The position numbers and the translations under genes are program-made. 64,000 nucleotides of DNA from Megamerina dolium (Eukaryota > Arthropoda > Insecta > Diptera > Megamerinidae). This document shows positions 1 through 11,389 of this stretch, in pieces. Numbering within the stretch: position 1 is the first letter of the stretch; each line of letters begins with the position of its first letter. Below the pieces are notes generated by a model. That model made no database searches, was not told where the DNA came from, and saw only the letters and a list, made by a program, of their open reading frames with translations. Location of the stretch: positions 51,118,929 to 51,182,928 of the forward strand of contig OY978525.1 of the NCBI GenBank assembly GCA_963854835.1, written 5' to 3'.

Positions 1-840
1 GTGGCTTCTAATGACGTAATGCTTAAATTTCTTCGTTTTGTTTACATTTCATTCTTTTTTTACATTATCATTTAGATTTGTTATTTGACTATTGCAAACC
101 ACTTTCATCACGAAAACTATATTTCATAAACACTTTTTTGTTAATTTTCAAACAATTATACTTATTCCTTTTTTCGTAAAAAATACCATTAATTATCGCA
201 ATCCAACATAGCATTTTTTTTGTGTTCCTTCCTTGTTCTCTTTCTTTGTACCAAAAAAACATGGCGCTTAGAAATTGACGCGATTTCAAAAAAATTATTT
301 TTCTGCATCTATTACGTTACCTTCTGTAAATGCAACGTGGTAGAGAAATTTCTTATCTAAGATAAGGTAGAGCAATTAGGGGAAGTTTTCAAGAGAGAAG
401 AAAAAGTGAATAAAACAACAACAAACAAATAGGTAAAGAAGAAAAAGAAGTAAAGAGACAAACTCACGAGTTTGACACTGGAAGGAAACAGTTTCTGAGA
501 TTATAACGCACAGCCATTATATAGTCCGGTGTAGATATATGATTTTTTTTCTTTTTCACTCATCAACCTAAACAGAAGCGCGGAGCGTGCCCTTTGTAGC
601 GCCAACGCAACACCCGATTTCTTTGTACCGAAATAAAGGCGCGATGCTATAAATTACAACAATTGTAATTATATGTATTTGAAAAATTAATAACAGTTTT
701 TTTTAAATATCAAACATTTGGCAAATAGGTCTAATTTTTCAGATATATTTTTAAGTTCTATGGAGAAATAACAACCTGATCACCACTTGCAACGATCTTT
801 ATTGCCTAGTGCAAAGTCAAAATTAGATATTGGTTACGCA
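1..840. other. AT-rich stretch without a recognisable gene
   Basis: No coding region is supported here; the short frames present lack recognisable domains. The segment at about 352-430 resembles 5388-5467 (a purine-rich stretch followed by repeated ACAACA), so at least that part belongs to the dispersed repeat family described at 957-1465. The rest shows no repeat that I can place. Confidence 0.5.
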
Positions 841-956
841 CTGCGTCAGTGCGTGAAGTATTTCAATTAAGATCATATAACATGTATGGGCATGAGCACT
901 GTTTGACAGCACGCCAAGATGTGCGAGTTTGTTGGGTTGATTTGTCATGTTATGAC

Positions 957-1465
957 AAATGTTTCAGCGGGGTGCGAGTGAATGCCAGTGAACTTGCTGC
1001 GATGTGGTGCACTTGCCTGAATTTTGTGTTGGGGGTATGGGTGCATATATTAATGTGGTTGTGGGAGTTGTTGTTAATATTAAACACACTCAATTGCCAC
1101 TTTCTTTTATAATTTCAAATAGTTTATAATTTATTTATAATATTGTTTATTAAATTCAGAAATGTATTGATATATCTCGGGAGTTTAGAAATGTCGCGCA
1201 CTGCTCGAGAACACATTATTTTGTTTAGTTTTATAATTTATTTTAACTTTTAGAGAAACACGTACTTGTAAGTGGGAGTTGATCAACAATAAGGAAAGTA
1301 AATAAAACGGAAAGTGATGAGAAAAAGTAAGCAGAATAGTGGAAGAGAACGGGAGAGAGAGAAAGAGCGAAATATAACGAAATTTAATGGAATTGAATTA
1401 GTGTTGCTAACCCATGCAAACTTTATATGGGCAGTGCGCGACACACATATTATGGCGTAGATATT
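957..1465 (+). repeat. Unclassified dispersed repeat, copy 1
   Basis: This segment aligns along its whole length with 4873-5370 in direct orientation, about 3.9 kb downstream. Differences are scattered substitutions and small indels, for example a missing CAATTGCCA motif in the second copy. It contains no domain-bearing reading frame; an 87-codon frame overlapping it is not conserved in the other copy. The end of each copy carries the same run of GAGAGAGAGAAAGAGCGAAA and a shared stretch ending in GGCGTAGA. It is probably a non-autonomous element or an LTR fragment, but I see no clear terminal repeats. Confidence 0.6.
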
Positions 1466-1720
1466 CCGCCCCCTTACAGGAATACTGCAAATGAGACGGA
1501 ACCTCCACCCGAAATGAAGGGAATGGGGAAAAAAAAATTAAAATAAAAAGTAAATAAAAATAAAAATATAGTATTTCATATAACTTATACTAATCTTAAT
1601 AGTAATAAAAACTCTAAAATATTTGTATGCGGGTATGTGCGTTGCTATACCATCAGAAAAAGCGGGAAATTGAAGTGGGAGGATGGGTAGTTTGAAAGAG
1701 CCCTTGAGGAGGGATGACGC

Positions 1721-1803
1721 ATGTTGATTGTTGAGGATGTTGATTGGGGAATGTTGATTGAGAGAGATGTTGATTGCAGAACGCTTAACGAATGTTGATT
1801 GGT
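1721..1803. repeat. Short minisatellite with ATGTTGATTG core
   Basis: Five copies of the decamer ATGTTGATTG occur within about 85 bases, separated by 4 to 15 variable bases. The overlapping minus-strand frames are simply translations of this repeat. Confidence 0.55.
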
Positions 1804-1870
1804 GACAAATGATATGTATCTCTGAAAGTGATGTAACATTTGTGATCACCTCTACGCTCTACGCTCTAGG

Positions 1871-1977
1871 TGGGTGCCGTAGCTCAGTAGTTAGTGTGTT
1901 CGCCTTCTGATCTGTAGGTCGTGGTTCAATCCCCGGCTGATGCATAACAAATTTAATATCGATAAGATTTTTCTTTC
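1871..1977 (+). mobile_element. tRNA-derived SINE, 5' fragment
   Basis: The head looks like a tRNA gene with an A-box-like TAGCTCAG and a B-box GGTTCAATCCC, followed by the family-specific motif TTTAATATCGATAAGATTTT. The same head recurs at 21625, 34788 and 51601. Here homology stops after TTTTTCTTTC, so only the tRNA-like head and the start of the body remain. The anticodon stem is imperfect and the acceptor arms do not pair well, so this is a SINE promoter head and not a functional tRNA. Confidence 0.8.
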
Positions 1978-2689
1978 TTTGAATGCGGTGACATTCGTGA
2001 ATCATTTCTCTCATCGAATGAACGAGTCTTTCGCTGACTTCCGTTGTAGGAAATGTGTTAATACGGTATGTACGCATATTGGTCGGGAGTTGACTACTCC
2101 TTCTACAAGATCTGTAAGATCCATTTTTTGCAGCATGAAAGAGAGTTGAGAAACGGCGAACATTAAAATTCAGATTAGGGTCAGGCCGTCCTATGTGAAG
2201 CAGAGAATTATGTTGTTTTCCACAAAAACGTCATGAAAACTTGCTGTGGCACTTTGTAACGGTATGCGGTGTTGCCAAGCAGTTACTGCAAATCTTGTTT
2301 TGATGCACATAAAGTATTCTCTCTTCAACGGTAGGTTGCAGAACTCTCTGCATAGTCGTGTAGGGGGTTCATGCCTCTACATAATGGGAAGAGTGTATTT
2401 TTACATGCAGGGAAGTTTAACGAAACTTATTCCAGTGGAATAAGTTATTAATGGAATGAAGACAAAACAATGTTTTGTGCCATCAAACTTACAAGAGTGC
2501 GTTTTTTTATTCCTTCGAGTACTACTGATGAGTATACAATATATCAGCTCCTAATATTAAGTCTACAGGGGAACTTCTGTGTAGATTTTAATCTACTAAC
2601 CGTAAACCAAAGAGCTCTTTACGTAAGTTGACAAATATGGGAGTTTTCCCGTTAGTTTTTCTAATACGAAAGTATCAACTTTCAAAGAA
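1978..2689. other. Intergenic stretch, nothing identified
   Basis: Only short frames without recognisable domains are present, and no similarity to other parts of the window was noticed. Confidence 0.4.
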
Positions 2690-3927
2690 CAATTTGGGTC
2701 AATGGATTACCAATGAACACTTTTTCGTCGGATGTGCCGTAACTACCGGTGACTACCGGCTTTAAATGATTTGTTCTGATGTCGGATATGTACCAGTCCT
2801 GTTCCAAGAAGCACTGTGGAATCTGCTGTTGAAGATTTTGCTGTATCCAAAGCTGTAAGATGATTCTCAGCATTGACAGCTGGGAAGTGAACGATTGACA
2901 ACGTCGTGCAGACGATATTCCAGCGGAATTTGGCACAAGGGTTGCTTTACGAAGGCTGGTTGATGAGTTTTCCAATATGTGAAGAAGGGAATGGTGTCGC
3001 TTTCTGCAAAACGAGCACGTGAACAGGCTCTTGCAGTTACTGTAGTCGTGGGAGTTCGCGAGGCAGTTCGTGCACAGGGTGTGCTTTTTCACGATATTGT
3101 ATCTCTTACCGATCGTCAGTTTAAGAAAATGGGGACAATGTTGAAGCGGGTGTGAATTCCGACACAATGGGCAATCACGATATGAAACGTTACGTTATCT
3201 GTGTTTACTTTTCAGGGGTTGTGTTTCAAGTGTGTGATGCAGTGGTTAATAGTGCGCTATAAGCACTTTAAATTGGGACCGGTTTCATTGGCAACCGATT
3301 GTAGGCCGAAAAGTGTCTTCAACTGTATATTTATAACTATTCTTTTATTTTCGTACCACTCTTCAAGATTGTACCATGTGAGCGCGAAGCCATCATTAGT
3401 CAGGGGAGTCGACTTAATGATGCTATGTGCCACTCCACGGTTTTCTGGAGTAAGTGGTACAATTTCTCTACTGGGGATAACCGAAAGTTATCTCGATATA
3501 GAGCCGTAAACATATCTCTGAAGTTCGGCCAAGTTACATAATCCCCGTAGAAGCATTCTGTGTCACATGGCGGCAATTGAATAGGGGGAAATGAATATTC
3601 ATTATTTACTCTCTCTCAACAGGAAACTATAAGGGGTGCCACTTCGTAACTCAACTCGTGAAGATGAGCGTTGATTGCAGAGAGGCACTGAACATAAGAG
3701 GTTAGGCACACTCTATATGCCTCTTTAATTTGATTAAAATCTTCATCTACTTCCTCTGTTATGAGAGAGTGATATGCCGTTTTACAATCACTCCATAGGG
3801 AATGAAATTCTTTTTTCTGTGCCTCCAAGATAAATTTTGTGTGATCTTCCAGGTTGATGGCATGAAAATAGTCATCAAATTCAATAACCTCTTCGGCGAT
3901 AGCCTTGAAACGATTGAGAGGTGACAT
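2690..3927 (-). pseudogene. BEL/Pao-type retrotransposon gag, decayed
   Basis: Reading on the minus strand, 3927-3616 encodes an N-terminal Gag segment. The frame then shifts through about 3510-3230, where a DUF1759-like region is visible (motifs SPVEKLYHL, and LEEWYENKR followed by QLKTLFGLQ). It continues at 3167-2682 with the paired Cys/His knuckles typical of BEL/Pao Gag (LCTNCLANSHDYSNC, then CSFCRKRHHSLLH). Just after, in another frame, VLLGTGLVHI resembles the start of the BEL protease. At least three frame breaks are present. No reverse transcriptase or integrase of this family follows, so it is a gag-only relic. Its leader or LTR may lie in 3928-4250 but could not be delimited. Confidence 0.75.
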
Positions 3928-4872
3928 TTCGAATATTAATAGTCTCTTTTAGGACACTTGCTCGATATAGCGTAAAAGATTTAATTAAAATTCGGCTTTA
4001 GTTTGCGTAAATAGTGGTCTTGTTGTCCCGATACAAGGGGATTTCACTAATTCGATCAATCAATTTGAACTTTTAATAAATTTGATAATTACTAAGCGAG
4101 AAAGAAATAAAAACGTTTTAATAAAAATGTAGTATTAAAAAATTCAATACCAAAATCGTTTGTTGGTACCCACTGTTATAGTAATGGCTAATAAATATTT
4201 GGGGCCAACAACAATTGTGCAGTATTTTCCTTATTCGTTGTGAAATTGCTTTTGATCTCATCAGGGGCGTGTACCAATAATGAATAATTGCCAATACGCC
4301 AATTAAATATTCGGGTATGTGTGTATATGTGTATTCTCTTGAGATCGCTTAATATATTTTTTCTTTATCTTTTTTCTTATCAATTTGTACTTATGTAAAT
4401 GGATGTGCAATATGTTAGATATGATCTCGTGTATTGTTTTTGTACATATACCAATTAACAACACTTCAAATAATGAGAAGAAAAAACAAGCGCGAAATCA
4501 AATAAATCAACCAAAATCAACCGTCGACAAAACAATATCAATCGTGTCAAAATATATATGTTGTAATTTTATACTTGCTATAAGGGAGAGTGTATTAAGA
4601 GAGATGGAGTATTTAACAGTTAGAGCGGGATTTGTATTGCAAAAAATTAAGAAACCAACAATAATTCGTGTTGCAACAATTTATTAACTATTTGCTGTAA
4701 ATTTTAGCGGGATGTGTTGGGATATATATAAAAACAATCGGCAATTGGGTATACACATGCACCTTATTTTTTATACATACATGTATATAAAAAGCAGGTA
4801 GTACTCGGGAGTTATATACCATATACAAATGTGCACCATAAACCGTTCCGATCCCGATCCTTCTCGAAGGAC
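3928..4872. other. No gene recognised; possible BEL/Pao leader or LTR remnant
   Basis: This lies directly upstream of the minus-strand BEL/Pao gag start, so part of it could be the element's leader and LTR. I could not find a second LTR copy or a primer binding site to prove it. Confidence 0.3.
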
Positions 4873-5467
4873 CAATGTTTCAGCGGGGAGCGAGTGAACG
4901 CCGGTGGGCTTGCAGTGATGTGGTGCACTTGCCTGAATGTTGTGTTGGGGTATGGCTGCATCTATTGATGTGGTTGTGGGAGTTGTTGGTTATATTAAAC
5001 ACACTTTCTTTTATAATTTCAAATAGTTTATAATTTATTTATAATATTGTTTATTAAATTCCAAAATGTATTTATATACATCGGGAGTCTGAAAAATCGC
5101 GCACTGCTCGAGAACACTTTATTTTATTTACTTTTATTATTTATTTTAACTTTTAGAGAAACACGTACTTATGTTAGAGGGAGTTGATCAACGATAAGGA
5201 AAGTAAATAAAAAGGATAGTGATGAGAAAAAGTAAGCAGAATAGTGGAAGAGAATGGGAGAGAGAGAAAGAGCGAAACATAGCGGGACCAAATAGAATTG
5301 AATCAGGGTTGCTAACCCATGCAAACTTTATATGGGCAGTGCGCGGCACACGTGTTCTGGCGTAGAGAACAAGCGTTTGTTCCATGGCATCTTAATAGAA
5401 GGTAAAGCCATTAGGGAGAGTTCTCACGAATGAAGGAGAAGAAGTAAATAAAACAACAACAAACACA
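4873..5467 (+). repeat. Unclassified dispersed repeat, copy 2
   Basis: This is the second copy of the repeat at 957-1465 in the same orientation. The part at 5388-5467 additionally matches 352-430. The order of the two blocks is therefore A-B here and B-A in the first region, as expected if the source unit were tandem or if the two blocks are parts of one longer element. No coding capacity is seen. Confidence 0.55.
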
Positions 5468-6030
5468 TGGCACAACTCTGTCAAAACCTCTCTGATGGGC
5501 GCAATTTGCTTTTCTATCATTATTGAGTTTATGTGTATAACGTAGAATGCTGTCTGTTTACAAAACAAAGTGAAATAAGTAAAACAATTTATGTTATTTT
5601 TTATAAAAATTCATAACTTCAACGCTTGTCATCAACCATAATCCGTTCGAATAAAATCATTAGGTATTACCCTGCGTCTTTTTTTAGTCGTAAATTATAT
5701 ATAATAAAGAGGGTCAAATTGGTATGGTGCAAAAATCGTAATGAATCGTGTAATAAAAACTAAAACTTCCATTTATTCAAAATTTATTTGCAAATGAAAT
5801 CTAAAATCAAATTTGGCGCCCGAATTTTTACAAATAAATATTTCTTTACATACACATTATATATAATTTTGAAAATTTATTTTTGTATAAACAGAAATAC
5901 TTATTTGTAAAATACAGTGGGTCTAATTTCAATTTAGATCCATGGTTTCTTGGGCAAACATTTTGAGTATCAAATGTATTTTTGTTATCCTGTATGATTT
6001 GTAGGCATAAAATTTGACCTTCTGTATATG
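5468..6030. other. AT-rich stretch, nothing identified
   Basis: No domain-bearing frame or recognised repeat. Confidence 0.4.
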
Positions 6031-6032
6031 TA

Positions 6033-6119
6033 TAATCTTTTGCAAGCAAGTTGCAAAAAAAACATCAACTCGCTCAAAATTTCCCTTTAGTTACTAAGCA
6101 ACCCTGGTGGTATATATCA
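6033..6119 (+). mobile_element. MITE fragment (5' end)
   Basis: TCTTTTGCAAGCAAGTTGC followed by an A-rich run and the motif TTTCCCTTTAGTTACTAAGC closely match the left ends of the elements at 20151 and 37678. Homology ends at about 6119 after GGTGGTATATAT, so this is a 5' fragment of the same family. Confidence 0.6.
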
Positions 6120-6793
6120 GTGATGGGCACAGTAGCTCCCAGGAGCTTTTTGCACTTACGAGTCACATTTGAGTGCTCGGTGGGGGGAGTATCCAAAAGC
6201 CAGCATGAAGGGCGAAGAACGGACGAAGAGCGCAATACAATTTATTATACTCCTTTTTACAACTCTAACACAAACGTGAGAATGAGATTGAGAGAGCATG
6301 AGGCCATATACATGAGTGGCTACACAGTGGGTAAAATACAAACAATGTGGTAAATTAATTTACATTTATACTTCACTAATGTTCTCATAATATTAAATAT
6401 ATACCCTTCTTTAAAAAATAAACTCTCTGATTTTGCATATCGTTTTTATTCATTTTTTTATTAATGCTCAATAGCATTTGCTGCAACAATTCGCATTACA
6501 GATTCGAAATTTATATCCGAAATTCTATTAAATGCTACATGTACATATTTTTTTCAAAGTAGACAATGAGAATCACCTCCACTATGCTGACACAAATATT
6601 TAACACTCCACTCACAATTGAAATTTCCAGACTTTTTAGAACGGTTTCACTTGTTTCACACTCCGACGATATTATTACAATATGTTACAAACGATGGAAA
6701 TTTAAAAAAAAGTGAAATTAGAATTTGACCTTATGGAATACATTTTTTGAACACTGTACTAAAATTTCCTTGCATACTTGTCTTGTCTGAATA
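6120..6793. other. Intergenic stretch before the Tc1 array
   Basis: No coding region supported. The 100-codon and 61-codon frames on opposite strands here are mutual shadows without recognisable domains. Confidence 0.4.
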
Positions 6794-6795
6794 TA

Positions 6796-8446
6796 CAGTG
6801 GCTCCCAGCTTATTTCGTACAGTGATAGTTTAAAAATTGCTGCAGTCGTAATTCCTAATATAGCAAAAATTTGAACAAAATATAAATGCCATTTTAGAAA
6901 GGAAGGTTTGTTTTTTATTTTCCAAAATTTACTTTTTCAAAATTTTAGTGTTTGACACTATAAAAAAATAAAATAAGAAAAAAATAGGAAAATTCATGTC
7001 ACAGCTTATTTCGTACAGTCTCTTTAAGTTCAAACTAAAAACAAAGTAAGTTGATTTTAATATTTAGTTGACATCCCTTAGCGTTAATGACAGCCTGGAG
7101 TCTATTTGGCATTGAATCCACCAATTTTTGAGTGATGTCTGGTGTGATTTTTTTCCATTCTTCCATCAGTACCTTCTTTAGGTCTTGCTTATTAGAAATC
7201 TTGTGTGTTCTTATTTTATTGTCCAAAATAGACCAAAGATTTTCAATCACATTCATGTCAGGTGACTGTGGTGGTGGAGACATCAAGTGTGGGCAGTACC
7301 AAATAAGCCAAGATTGCACAATCCCAGATTTATGTTTTGGGTCATTATCTTGGTAGTACCGAAATTCTTCCCGCAAACCCAGTTTGTCTGCACTTTGAAG
7401 TAAATTGTTTTTCAGAATCTCGAGGTACTTCATTTTGTCCATTGTTTCCTCAATAAAAACCAATTCACCTACTCCGGCTGCTGACATACAGGCCCAAACC
7501 ATCACGCTACCGCCACCATGCTTCACTGTGGGCTTAAGGTTCTCCTTGTTTAGCTCGGTATTCGCTTTACGCCAAACATATGACATTCCGTCCGAGCCAA
7601 AAATATTAAACTTAGACTCATCCGCGAAAATAACGGTATTCCAGAACGCAGGAGTATTAATAATATGCTCTTTGGCGAAGTCAAGTCGGCGTTGTATATT
7701 CATTTTCGAAATGAATGGTTTCTTTCGGGCTACTCGACCGTTCAAGTCATGATTGCGCAGCACACGTCGGACAGTTTCAGCACTGGATGATTTTCCTATT
7801 TCACGCTGAACCTCTGCAGCCAACTTCGGAGCGGATAACTTTGGATTTTTCTTAATTTTTCGTACAATATAACGCTCGTCTGAAGCGTTGAAAATCTTAT
7901 TAGGTGCTTCTCTGCCCTTGTTCTCCAACCGATTTTCGCGAACGAAGCGTTGAATGATGTATTGGACAGTTGAGGCACTTAAATTTGTCATTTCAGCAAT
8001 TTTTCGCACACTCTGACCTTTCCTAAAATGGTTAATTACCAGTTTACGCTGTTCCATCGTTGTACGACGACCCATAACGCTAAATGTTTAATTTACAGCA
8101 CTTTAACTATTTAAAATAATAATAATAAAAATTGTTATAATAGTTAAAAAGGTCCAAAAACTCATACAATTCAAAAAAACTTTGTAACTGCGCGGCAGAA
8201 TGAAACTTACTTACATTGAAGTTTGTGTACGAAATAAGATGTGAGCTGAAAATCAGCTGATCAATAGTTTTTCTCTCTTGCATGACAAAAAGAACAATTT
8301 TTGGGGTTCCCCGTTTTCTTATTAGGTTTACTAAACATATACATAGACATCTACATTCAAAACTTATTGATAAGTTTTTTAGTTTCGATGTTACAGCCAT
8401 GTACATAAAAATATATACACTGTACGAAATAAGCTGTGAGCCACTG
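6796..8446 (-). mobile_element. Tc1-like DNA transposon, array copy 1 (intact)
   Basis: The element is bounded by terminal inverted repeats starting CAGTGGCTC, about 28 bases with one mismatch, and flanked by TA at 6794-6795 and 8447-8448. A second copy of the core CTTATTTCGTACA lies about 200 bases inside each end (about 6998-7018 and 8225-8248). This gives the IR/DR architecture known from Sleeping Beauty, Minos and related Tc1 elements. The single gene is an uninterrupted transposase at 7035-8075. With both ends and the gene intact, this copy looks capable of activity; that is an inference. Confidence 0.92.
7035..8075 (-). CDS. Tc1-like transposase (DD34E), copy 1
   Basis: A 346-residue transposase of the IS630-Tc1-mariner superfamily, which cuts and pastes its element into TA sites in the nucleus. 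Residues 9-45 form an N-terminal helix-turn-helix (QSVRKIAEMTNLSASTVQY). A second DNA-binding domain runs to about residue 110. A basic GRVARKKP at 113-120 could serve nuclear import. Catalytic residues are D152 (IFADESKFN), D243 (YQDNDPKH) and E278 (NVIENLW), with 34 residues between the last two, so DD34E. Length is normal for Tc1 proteins (about 340-350). The start is the first ATG, ahead of GRRTTMEQRK, the usual Tc1 N-terminus. No frameshift or premature stop is present. The protein is identical to that of copy 2. Confidence 0.95.
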   Translation of the reverse strand: MGRRTTMEQRKLVINHFRKGQSVRKIAEMTNLSASTVQYIIQRFVRENRLENKGREAPNKIFNASDERYIVRKIKKNPKLSAPKLAAEVQREIGKSSSAETVRRVLRNHDLNGRVARKKPFISKMNIQRRLDFAKEHIINTPAFWNTVIFADESKFNIFGSDGMSYVWRKANTELNKENLKPTVKHGGGSVMVWACMSAAGVGELVFIEETMDKMKYLEILKNNLLQSADKLGLREEFRYYQDNDPKHKSGIVQSWLIWYCPHLMSPPPQSPDMNVIENLWSILDNKIRTHKISNKQDLKKVLMEEWKKITPDITQKLVDSMPNRLQAVINAKGCQLNIKINLLCF

Positions 8447-8694
8447 TAGCTTGTTAGCACCGATCAAGCTATGCAGGTGAGCTGCCATCATTCTTATGAG
8501 ATGCAATAATTTATTCTATTTACTACAATTTTTTGCTATGTGTTTTACTGAATCGTTACACAGTAATTAAGATCTTGCAAAGTTTTTAATTTAATCCCTT
8601 AGTGAAAAGATAATTTTTACGTTTGAGTGAAAACGCAAATTTGTTACATACAATGGCCCTAAATAAGTAATAATTTTTTATATCTAAGGAATTA

Positions 8695-10344
8695 CAGTGG
8701 CTCCCAGCTTATTTCGTACAGTGACAGTTTAAAAATTGCTGCAGTCGTAATTCCTAATATAGCAAAAATTTGAACAAAATATAAATGCCATTTTAGAAAG
8801 GAAGGTTTGTTTTTTTTTTCCAAAATTTACTTTTTCAAAATTTTAGTGTTTGACACTATAAAAAAATAAAATAAGAAAAAAATAGGAAAATTCATGTCAC
8901 AGCTTATTTCGTACAGTCTCTTTAAGTTCAAACTAAAAACAAAGTAAGTTGATTTTAATATTTAGTTGACATCCCTTAGCGTTAATGACAGCCTGGAGTC
9001 TATTTGGCATTGAATCCACCAATTTTTGAGTGATGTCTGGTGTGATTTTTTTCCATTCTTCCATCAGTACCTTCTTTAGGTCTTGCTTATTAGAAATCTT
9101 GTGTGTTCTTATTTTATTGTCCAAAATAGACCAAAGATTTTCAATCACATTCATGTCAGGTGACTGTGGTGGTGGAGACATCAAGTGTGGGCAGTACCAA
9201 ATAAGCCAAGATTGCACAATCCCAGATTTATGTTTTGGGTCATTATCTTGGTAGTACCGAAATTCTTCCCGCAAACCCAGTTTGTCTGCACTTTGAAGTA
9301 AATTGTTTTTCAGAATCTCGAGGTACTTCATTTTGTCCATTGTTTCCTCAATAAAAACCAATTCACCTACTCCGGCTGCTGACATACAGGCCCAAACCAT
9401 CACGCTACCGCCACCATGTTTCACTGTGGGCTTAAGGTTCTCCTTGTTTAGCTCGGTATTCGCTTTACGCCAAACATATGACATTCCGTCCGAGCCAAAA
9501 ATATTAAACTTAGACTCATCCGCGAAAATAACGGTATTCCAGAACGCAGGAGTATTAATAATATGCTCTTTGGCGAAGTCAAGTCGGCGTTGTATATTCA
9601 TTTTCGAAATGAATGGTTTCTTTCGGGCTACTCGACCGTTCAAGTCATGATTGCGCAGCACACGTCGGACAGTTTCAGCACTGGATGATTTTCCTATTTC
9701 ACGCTGAACCTCTGCAGCCAACTTCGGAGCGGATAACTTTGGATTTTTCTTAATTTTTCGTACAATATAACGCTCGTCTGAAGCGTTGAAAATCTTATTA
9801 GGTGCTTCTCTGCCCTTGTTCTCCAACCGATTTTCGCGAACGAAGCGTTGAATGATGTATTGGACAGTTGAGGCACTTAAATTTGTCATTTCAGCAATTT
9901 TTCGCACACTCTGACCTTTCCTAAAATGGTTAATTACCAGTTTACGCTGTTCCATCGTTGTACGACGACCCATAACGCTAAATGTTTAATTTACAGCACT
10001 TTAACTATTTAAAATAATAATAATAAAAATTGTTATAATAGTTAAAAAGGTCCAAAAACTCATACAATTCAAAAAAACTTTGTAACTGCGCGGCAGAATG
10101 AAACTTACTTACATTGAAGTTTGTGTACGAAATAAGATGTGAGCTGAAAATCAGCTGATCAATAGTTTTTCTCTCTTGCATGACAAAAAGAACAATTTTT
10201 GGGGTTCCCCGTTTTCTTATTAGGTTTACTAAACATATACATAGACATCTACATTCAAAACTTATTGATAAGTTTTTTAGTTTCGATGTTACAGCCATGT
10301 ACATAAAAATATATACACTGTACGAAATAAGCTGTGAGCCACTG
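8695..10344 (-). mobile_element. Tc1-like DNA transposon, array copy 2 (intact)
   Basis: Same structure as copy 1, with TA at 8693-8694 and 10345-10346, matching terminal repeats and the internal direct repeats. It is one base shorter because of a homopolymer. Downstream sequence is identical to that following copy 1. Confidence 0.92.
8933..9973 (-). CDS. Tc1-like transposase (DD34E), copy 2
   Basis: A second uninterrupted 346-residue transposase, identical in protein sequence to that at 7035-8075; the only nucleotide difference seen inside the gene is a synonymous C/T near 9419. All three catalytic residues and the helix-turn-helix are retained. Two intact identical copies imply a recent duplication or strong homogenisation. 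It is flanked by its own complete inverted repeats. No promoter could be singled out; the 5' inverted-repeat region between 9974 and 10344 is the natural candidate. Confidence 0.95.
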   Translation of the reverse strand: MGRRTTMEQRKLVINHFRKGQSVRKIAEMTNLSASTVQYIIQRFVRENRLENKGREAPNKIFNASDERYIVRKIKKNPKLSAPKLAAEVQREIGKSSSAETVRRVLRNHDLNGRVARKKPFISKMNIQRRLDFAKEHIINTPAFWNTVIFADESKFNIFGSDGMSYVWRKANTELNKENLKPTVKHGGGSVMVWACMSAAGVGELVFIEETMDKMKYLEILKNNLLQSADKLGLREEFRYYQDNDPKHKSGIVQSWLIWYCPHLMSPPPQSPDMNVIENLWSILDNKIRTHKISNKQDLKKVLMEEWKKITPDITQKLVDSMPNRLQAVINAKGCQLNIKINLLCF

Positions 10345-10592
10345 TAGCTTGTTAGCACCGATCAAGCTATGCAGGTGAGCTGCCATCATTCTTATGAGAT
10401 GCAATAATTTATTCTATTTACTACAATTTTTTGCTATGTGTTTTACTGAATCGTTACACAGTAATTAAGATCTTGCAAAGTTTTTAATTTAATCCCTTAG
10501 TGAAAAGATAATTTTTACGTTTGAGTGAAAACGCAAATTTGTTACATACAATGGCCCTAAATAAGTAATAATTTTTTATATCTAAGGAATTA

Positions 10593-11389
<797 letters not shown>

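Noticed and set aside
849..1112. 87-residue protein
   Set aside because: Lies in a dispersed repeat; the frame is not preserved in the copy at 4873 and no domain is recognisable.
1871..1945. Functional tRNA gene
   Set aside because: A/B boxes are present, but the acceptor and anticodon stems pair poorly and the same head recurs attached to a conserved SINE body.
7132..7752. Plus-strand frames of 74 and 115 codons in the Tc1 element (repeated at 9030 and 11201)
   Set aside because: They are antisense shadows of the intact transposase.
8107..8460. 117-codon minus-strand frame upstream of the transposase (also 10005-10358)
   Set aside because: It lies across the inverted-repeat end of the element and has no domain; its repetition merely reflects the duplication.
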